Source of the DNA: Candidatus Microgenomatus auricola
Lineage (GTDB): Bacteria; Patescibacteriota; Patescibacteriia; UBA9570; XYC2-FULL-38-9
Length of the DNA stretch: 9,369 nucleotides
Direction: 5' to 3'
Assembly: GCA_005239655.1 (NCBI GenBank)
Contig: SBBP01000042.1
Span: 1 to 9,369 of the forward strand
The position numbers and the translations under genes were made by a program. The notes under the pieces are model-generated. The model did not search any database. It had not been told where the DNA came from and saw nothing but the letters and a program-made list of their open reading frames with translations. How positions within the stretch are numbered: the first letter of the stretch is position 1; each line of letters opens with the position of its first letter. Of the stretch, positions 7,624 through 9,369 are shown in pieces.

Positions 7624-8841
7624 TTATTGACATATTTCTTCGGTAGTCCAATCTTGAACACAGATACGGCTTACGCAGTCATCTGAGCTCGTACTCACCT
7701 GATCACATTTTGCGCCCGCGGCTCCAGTCGTGCACTGATTTTCACCGCAAAATCCAGAGTCGCACTCGTTGTTACCATCACAATCATCTCCTTCAGACCC
7801 ATCAGTGCATGTGGAGTCGCCAGGGCGATCGTCGGCTTCCACGCAGTACAAGCCCACACCACATTCCGCGTTATTCTTATCACAATCGTCTTTCTCTGCC
7901 TTTGGAGCACACTTGTAATTTGAACATTTATACGCCGTGGCGCAATCCGAGTCGTTATAGCAGATGACACCATCAGTCCCATCTCCCGTTGAGCACTGAT
8001 CAACACCCGCGGATGTATTACACACACCAGATGCACACTCCGTATCCTCTTCGCAAAACTCACCGTTTTCTCGCCCGGTCGCTTCAAAACAACGCTTAAA
8101 GCCGTAGCCGGTATCGATGCATGTTGCTCCACCAGTGCAGTCTTTATCCTCTTTGCACGTTTCTCCACTGGTCGACTCTGTGCACGTTCCGGCGGTCGTT
8201 GTTGAATTGCCAATACAGTCCAAATCTCCTTGGCAGTTGTCTGTGTTCTGGCATGCCACACCACTAGGAATCACATCCGTACCCACTGGTCGGCACGCAA
8301 ACACTTTCCCGTCTCCGGTTCCCACATTCACACATTCACATCCACCGTCGTACGCACAGTAGGATACCGATGCGCATTCGGAAGCGTTTTCGCTTGGGCA
8401 GGTGGTCCACGTCGTTGTGGCCGTGCTGTTGCTAAAATCCAAGGACTTGGGACAGATATCAACGAGATTCACCAGTTGCGCATTCACCGTATACAACAAC
8501 ACGTAGGACATCAATGCAATGAGCAAGCCAATAATGGCATTGGTGACTCCGCCTTTTGCGACCGTAATGGCCTCTGCGTTTCCCCCTGCAGTCACCCAAC
8601 GGAATCCATTGAACATAATCATCACCGCAGCAATGATCCCAATGGAACTCACAATAAATTGATAGACCTGCGAAACATAGTTGGTGAGCCCAGTGGATTG
8701 TTTGGACGATCCAATACCAACCTCCAACGGTATCCCTGGCGAGAGATCACACGATGATGTGGCGTACACAAAAGGGGCGGCTGCGACAACAACGAAACCA
8801 ACGATCATGACTGACAAAAAAATGTGTGCAGCTTTCGACAT
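7624..8841 (-). CDS. Pilin-like membrane protein with a tandem cysteine-rich extracellular region
   Basis: This 405-residue protein starts with a signal peptide (1-27, likely VYA|T cleavage). A two-helix VirB2/TrbC-like pilin domain follows (about 39-122, helices near 60-82 and 99-120), almost identical to the one in the pilin-VanY protein. From 130 to the end the chain is hydrophilic and very cysteine-rich: 35 cysteines there and 36 in the mature protein. Residues 195-405 form seven consecutive four-cysteine modules of the form Gly-x-x-Cys...Asp-Cys...Cys...Cys, resembling Dickkopf or EGF-like disulfide modules seen in Myxococcus-type and eukaryotic surface proteins. A role as adhesin, stalk or binding rod is plausible but unproven. 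I chose the ATG at 8841 because it gives a proper signal peptide and lies one base after the upstream stop; an ATG at 8913 would add 24 residues inside the upstream gene. The DsbA-like gene two positions downstream probably serves its folding. Confidence 0.85.
   Translation of the reverse strand: MSKAAHIFLSVMIVGFVVVAAAPFVYATSSCDLSPGIPLEVGIGSSKQSTGLTNYVSQVYQFIVSSIGIIAAVMIMFNGFRWVTAGGNAEAITVAKGGVTNAIIGLLIALMSYVLLYTVNAQLVNLVDICPKSLDFSNSTATTTWTTCPSENASECASVSYCAYDGGCECVNVGTGDGKVFACRPVGTDVIPSGVACQNTDNCQGDLDCIGNSTTTAGTCTESTSGETCKEDKDCTGGATCIDTGYGFKRCFEATGRENGEFCEEDTECASGVCNTSAGVDQCSTGDGTDGVICYNDSDCATAYKCSNYKCAPKAEKDDCDKNNAECGVGLYCVEADDRPGDSTCTDGSEGDDCDGNNECDSGFCGENQCTTGAAGAKCDQVSTSSDDCVSRICVQDWTTEEICQ
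7627..8259 (-). repeat. Seven tandem four-cysteine modules (protein-level repeat)
   Basis: In protein coordinates the module cysteines are 197/203/209/220, 229/235/241/251, 263/269/274/283, 294/300/306/311, 320/327/333/345, 354/360/365/370 and 379/389/394/404. The spacing is mostly C-x5-C, then x4 or x5, then a variable last loop of 4 to 11 residues. The third and sixth modules are the most alike (DxECxSGxC). The repeats have diverged strongly at the DNA level, so this is an old expansion and not a slippage-prone array. Confidence 0.85.
8482..8727 (-). repeat. Pilin-like domain, copy 1 (paralogous to 5292-5543)
   Basis: This stretch encodes residues 39-120 of the Cys-rich pilin protein. It shares the central run FRWVTAGGN-x-EAITVAKGG and the second helix NAIIGLLIALMSYVLL with the copy at 5292-5543. 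The two copies lie in the same orientation, about 3.2 kb apart, with the propeller and DsbA-like genes between them. Similarity fades soon after the second helix, so the C-terminal domains are unrelated. Confidence 0.9.
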
Positions 8842-8842
8842 A

Positions 8843-9367
8843 TTAATCAGCAATAGCATTATACAGTATATCAAATAAAGCCTTGGCTGGGCTAAACTGA
8901 CTGAAAAAATCAAAAATGCCTTTCAACCCTTCAAAGTCGCCAGTTGAAAGTGCAACGATGGCATAAATCATCAACCCGATGATGGTAAATAGTGCGAGAA
9001 TCATTACGAAAATCAAAAATTCCAAAAAGAGGATCAGAAGAAAGAGCAATTTTTGCAAGGTATCGGGCTCTTCAAACTTCCCAATGGCTGGCAATCCAAA
9101 CGATTGAATGATTCCCAAAAAAGGGAGATCTGGCAGGAAGTAGTAGGCAAAAAAATGCACATTAATGTACGCGAGTGACAGCAAGCTGGGATCCTCCCAG
9201 ACAGAGACAAACATTTGCCACAGAAATATCCGCGATCCTGGAAATGGTTCCATTTTTGATGCAGCGCCTTCCAGGCCCTGTGCGCCCTTGGCAGCATCAG
9301 CTCCTTGTTTGGCTTTTGCCCCTTGTTTAGCTTGGTTGAGTTCCGCAGCTTGGCCTGCCTCGCTACC
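8843..9367 (-). CDS. Partial polytopic membrane protein with an Ala/Gln/Gly/Lys-rich linker (5' end outside window)
   Basis: The frame is open from the TAA at 8843-8845 to the right edge and gives 174 residues. The visible N-terminal part (about 38 residues) is a low-complexity linker built from units such as AKQGAKAKQGADAAKGAQG. It is followed by an aromatic, hydrophobic segment (IFLWQMFVSVW), a membrane segment near AYINVHFFAYYFL, and a long stretch after TLQKLL that could form one or two helices, ending with an amphipathic tail (FDFFSQFSPAKALFDIL). An ATG at 9253 is unlikely to be the true start because the coding pattern continues upstream. It is the first visible gene of the operon, one base before the Cys-rich pilin start. 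A VirB6/TrbL-like inner-membrane channel component would fit the pilin context, but I see no diagnostic motif and do not assign a function. Confidence 0.75.
   Translation of the reverse strand, partial: GSEAGQAAELNQAKQGAKAKQGADAAKGAQGLEGAASKMEPFPGSRIFLWQMFVSVWEDPSLLSLAYINVHFFAYYFLPDLPFLGIIQSFGLPAIGKFEEPDTLQKLLFLLILFLEFLIFVMILALFTIIGLMIYAIVALSTGDFEGLKGIFDFFSQFSPAKALFDILYNAIAD
8858..8873 (-). promoter_or_regulatory. Weak candidate internal promoter upstream of the Cys-rich pilin gene
   Basis: Read on the minus strand, 8865-8873 is TGATATACT, an extended -10 identical to the one before the DUF5671-like gene. A perfect TATAAT follows at 8858-8863. The distance to the ATG at 8841 is 23 bases from TATACT and 16 from TATAAT, compatible with a very short leader. 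Neither has a good -35 at 17-base spacing. The DNA also encodes the end of the upstream membrane protein, so the match may be incidental. Confidence 0.3.
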
Positions 9368-9369
9368 AC

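Noticed and set aside
7627..8259. Cysteine modules as zinc knuckles instead of disulfides
   Set aside because: The protein has a signal peptide and lies beside a DsbA-like gene, so the region should be exported and oxidised. The C-x2-C spacing typical of zinc knuckles is absent from the modules.
8842..8913. Longer start for the Cys-rich pilin protein
   Set aside because: The added 24 residues come from the coding end of the upstream gene read in another frame and would disrupt a normal signal peptide.
9034..9369. Open frame of 111 residues on the minus strand at the right edge
   Set aside because: It overlaps the membrane-protein frame, has a disordered Cys/Arg/Lys mix without domain pattern and ends in the middle of the hydrophobic coding region. 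The frame ending at 8843 gives a coherent linker plus membrane helices.
1..9369. CRISPR arrays, tRNA or rRNA genes, insertion sequences, phage genes
   Set aside because: No regular repeat-spacer pattern, cloverleaf, rRNA segment, transposase or terminal inverted repeats were seen. The only long repeat is the paralogous pilin domain.

Overview
The window looks like chromosomal DNA of a Patescibacteria (Candidate Phyla Radiation) bacterium. No marker gene settles this. The signs are a DUF5671-type membrane protein, VirB2/TrbC-like pilin domains at the start of otherwise unrelated secreted proteins, Asn/Thr-rich linkers after membrane anchors, very tight gene packing and no clear Shine-Dalgarno sequences. 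The standard code fits, because recG and radA read through at full length with no in-frame TGA. GC content is moderate, by eye near 50%.

Plus strand, left part: the last 47 codons of an unrecognised gene (2-145) are followed by a 157-base gap with a probable intrinsic terminator (212-258) and an extended -10 element (266-274). Then comes a DUF5671-like membrane protein with a pseudopilin-like tail (303-1238) and, 16 bases later, recG (1255-3288). recG meets radA tail to tail with only 4 bases between the stop codons.

Minus strand, right part, in transcription order: a partial polytopic membrane protein running off the right edge (8843-9367); a pilin-like protein with seven tandem four-cysteine modules (7624-8841); a membrane-anchored beta-propeller protein (6372-7616); a membrane-anchored DsbA-like thiol oxidoreductase (5645-6370); a second pilin-like protein fused to a VanY-type D,D-carboxypeptidase (4611-5645); and radA (3293-4609). 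Four of the five junctions are a 1-base gap or a 1-base overlap and the fifth is a 7-base gap, so this reads as one translationally coupled operon.

The most interesting element is this minus-strand cassette. Two proteins share an almost identical signal peptide plus two-helix pilin-like platform (55 of 61 residues identical over the core) but carry different extracytoplasmic C-terminal domains: a disulfide-rich rod-like array and a peptidoglycan peptidase with its metal and catalytic residues intact. A DsbA homologue lies between them, and the predicted exported parts of all three secreted neighbours have even cysteine counts (36, 8 and 2). My inference is a cell-surface structure or secretion-like module with interchangeable cargo, oxidative folding and local wall remodelling, co-transcribed with the recombination protein RadA. 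The layout and motifs are visible in the sequence; the joint function is a hypothesis.
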